Notes under the pieces: model-generated
Database searches by the model: none
What the model saw: the letters and a program-made list of their open reading frames with translations, nothing else
What the model was told of the DNA's origin: nothing
Made by a program: the position numbers and the translations under genes
NCBI GenBank assembly: GCA_012295275.1
Contig: CM022668.1
Location: forward strand, 9,100,041-9,130,040
Direction: 5' to 3'
Origin: Chrysomallon squamiferum
Lineage: Eukaryota > Mollusca > Gastropoda > Neomphalida > Peltospiridae
Length of the DNA: 30,000 bases
In this document: positions 29,989-30,000 of the stretch, piece by piece
Position numbering within the stretch: the stretch's first letter is position 1
Layout: each line of letters begins with the position of its first letter

Positions 29989-30000
29989 CAACAATAGTCT

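Overview
The window looks like nuclear DNA of an animal with a large, repeat-swollen genome. It is AT-rich, packed with microsatellites and minisatellites, and almost free of coding sequence. There are no operons, no bacterial genes, no CRISPR array and no recognisable rRNA or tRNA gene. My best guess is a lophotrochozoan invertebrate, with a cephalopod such as an octopus most likely. That guess rests on the repeat style, the very long non-coding stretches and the one recognisable gene. It is inference, not proof.

The only gene I can name is on the minus strand near the right end. It is the first coding exon (26564-26665) of a KLF6/KLF7-type Krueppel-like transcription factor (luna in flies). 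The exon encodes 34 residues and ends at a GTAAGC splice donor after the codons for QQ. Upstream of it (26666-27110) is a GC- and CpG-rich 5' leader and promoter-like region with GC boxes and two CCAAT/ATTGG boxes. The leader holds a 14-codon upstream ORF and two further in-frame upstream ATGs. No zinc-finger exon is visible anywhere to the left, so if the gene continues normally, intron 1 runs to at least the left edge of the window, more than 26 kb.

On the plus strand, 18603-18848 and 19100-19175 form a possible pair of coding exons of an unrecognised gene. They have matching splice phase and a terminal stop. If both gene models hold, this gene lies antisense inside KLF intron 1.

Layout: 1-2.4 kb simple repeats; 2.46-2.96 kb decayed tandem repeat; 3.33-3.80 kb long CA/TA array; 4.1 kb (ACT)n; 6.1-6.7 kb 46-bp minisatellite; 7.0-7.3 kb compound microsatellite; 8.0-8.45 kb C-rich and G-rich quadruplex-prone tracts around a GC-richer A-tailed segment; 9.2-9.7 kb CA-rich repeats; 9.85-9.96 kb E-box repeats; 10.08-10.49 kb 40-bp minisatellite; 11.48-12.9 kb satellite of about 145 bp; 13.1-13.6 kb GC-richer segments between homopolymers; 13.85-15.65 kb trinucleotide and TAAAA repeats; 16.2-18.3 kb microsatellites; 18.6-19.2 kb candidate exons; 20-25.5 kb short-period decayed tandem repeats, including a tract very rich in CAGGTA/TACCTG; 26.3-27.1 kb KLF first exon and promoter; 27.4-28.3 kb CTA-type repeat that flips strand around a (TA)n; 28.4-30 kb mostly unique AT-rich DNA with (AAT)n, (TTTA)n and a pure (AG)n.

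I found no convincing new system. The items most worth testing are the KLF leader (alternative starts and uORF), the unknown two-exon unit, the CAGGTA-rich tract and the strand-switching trinucleotide repeat.
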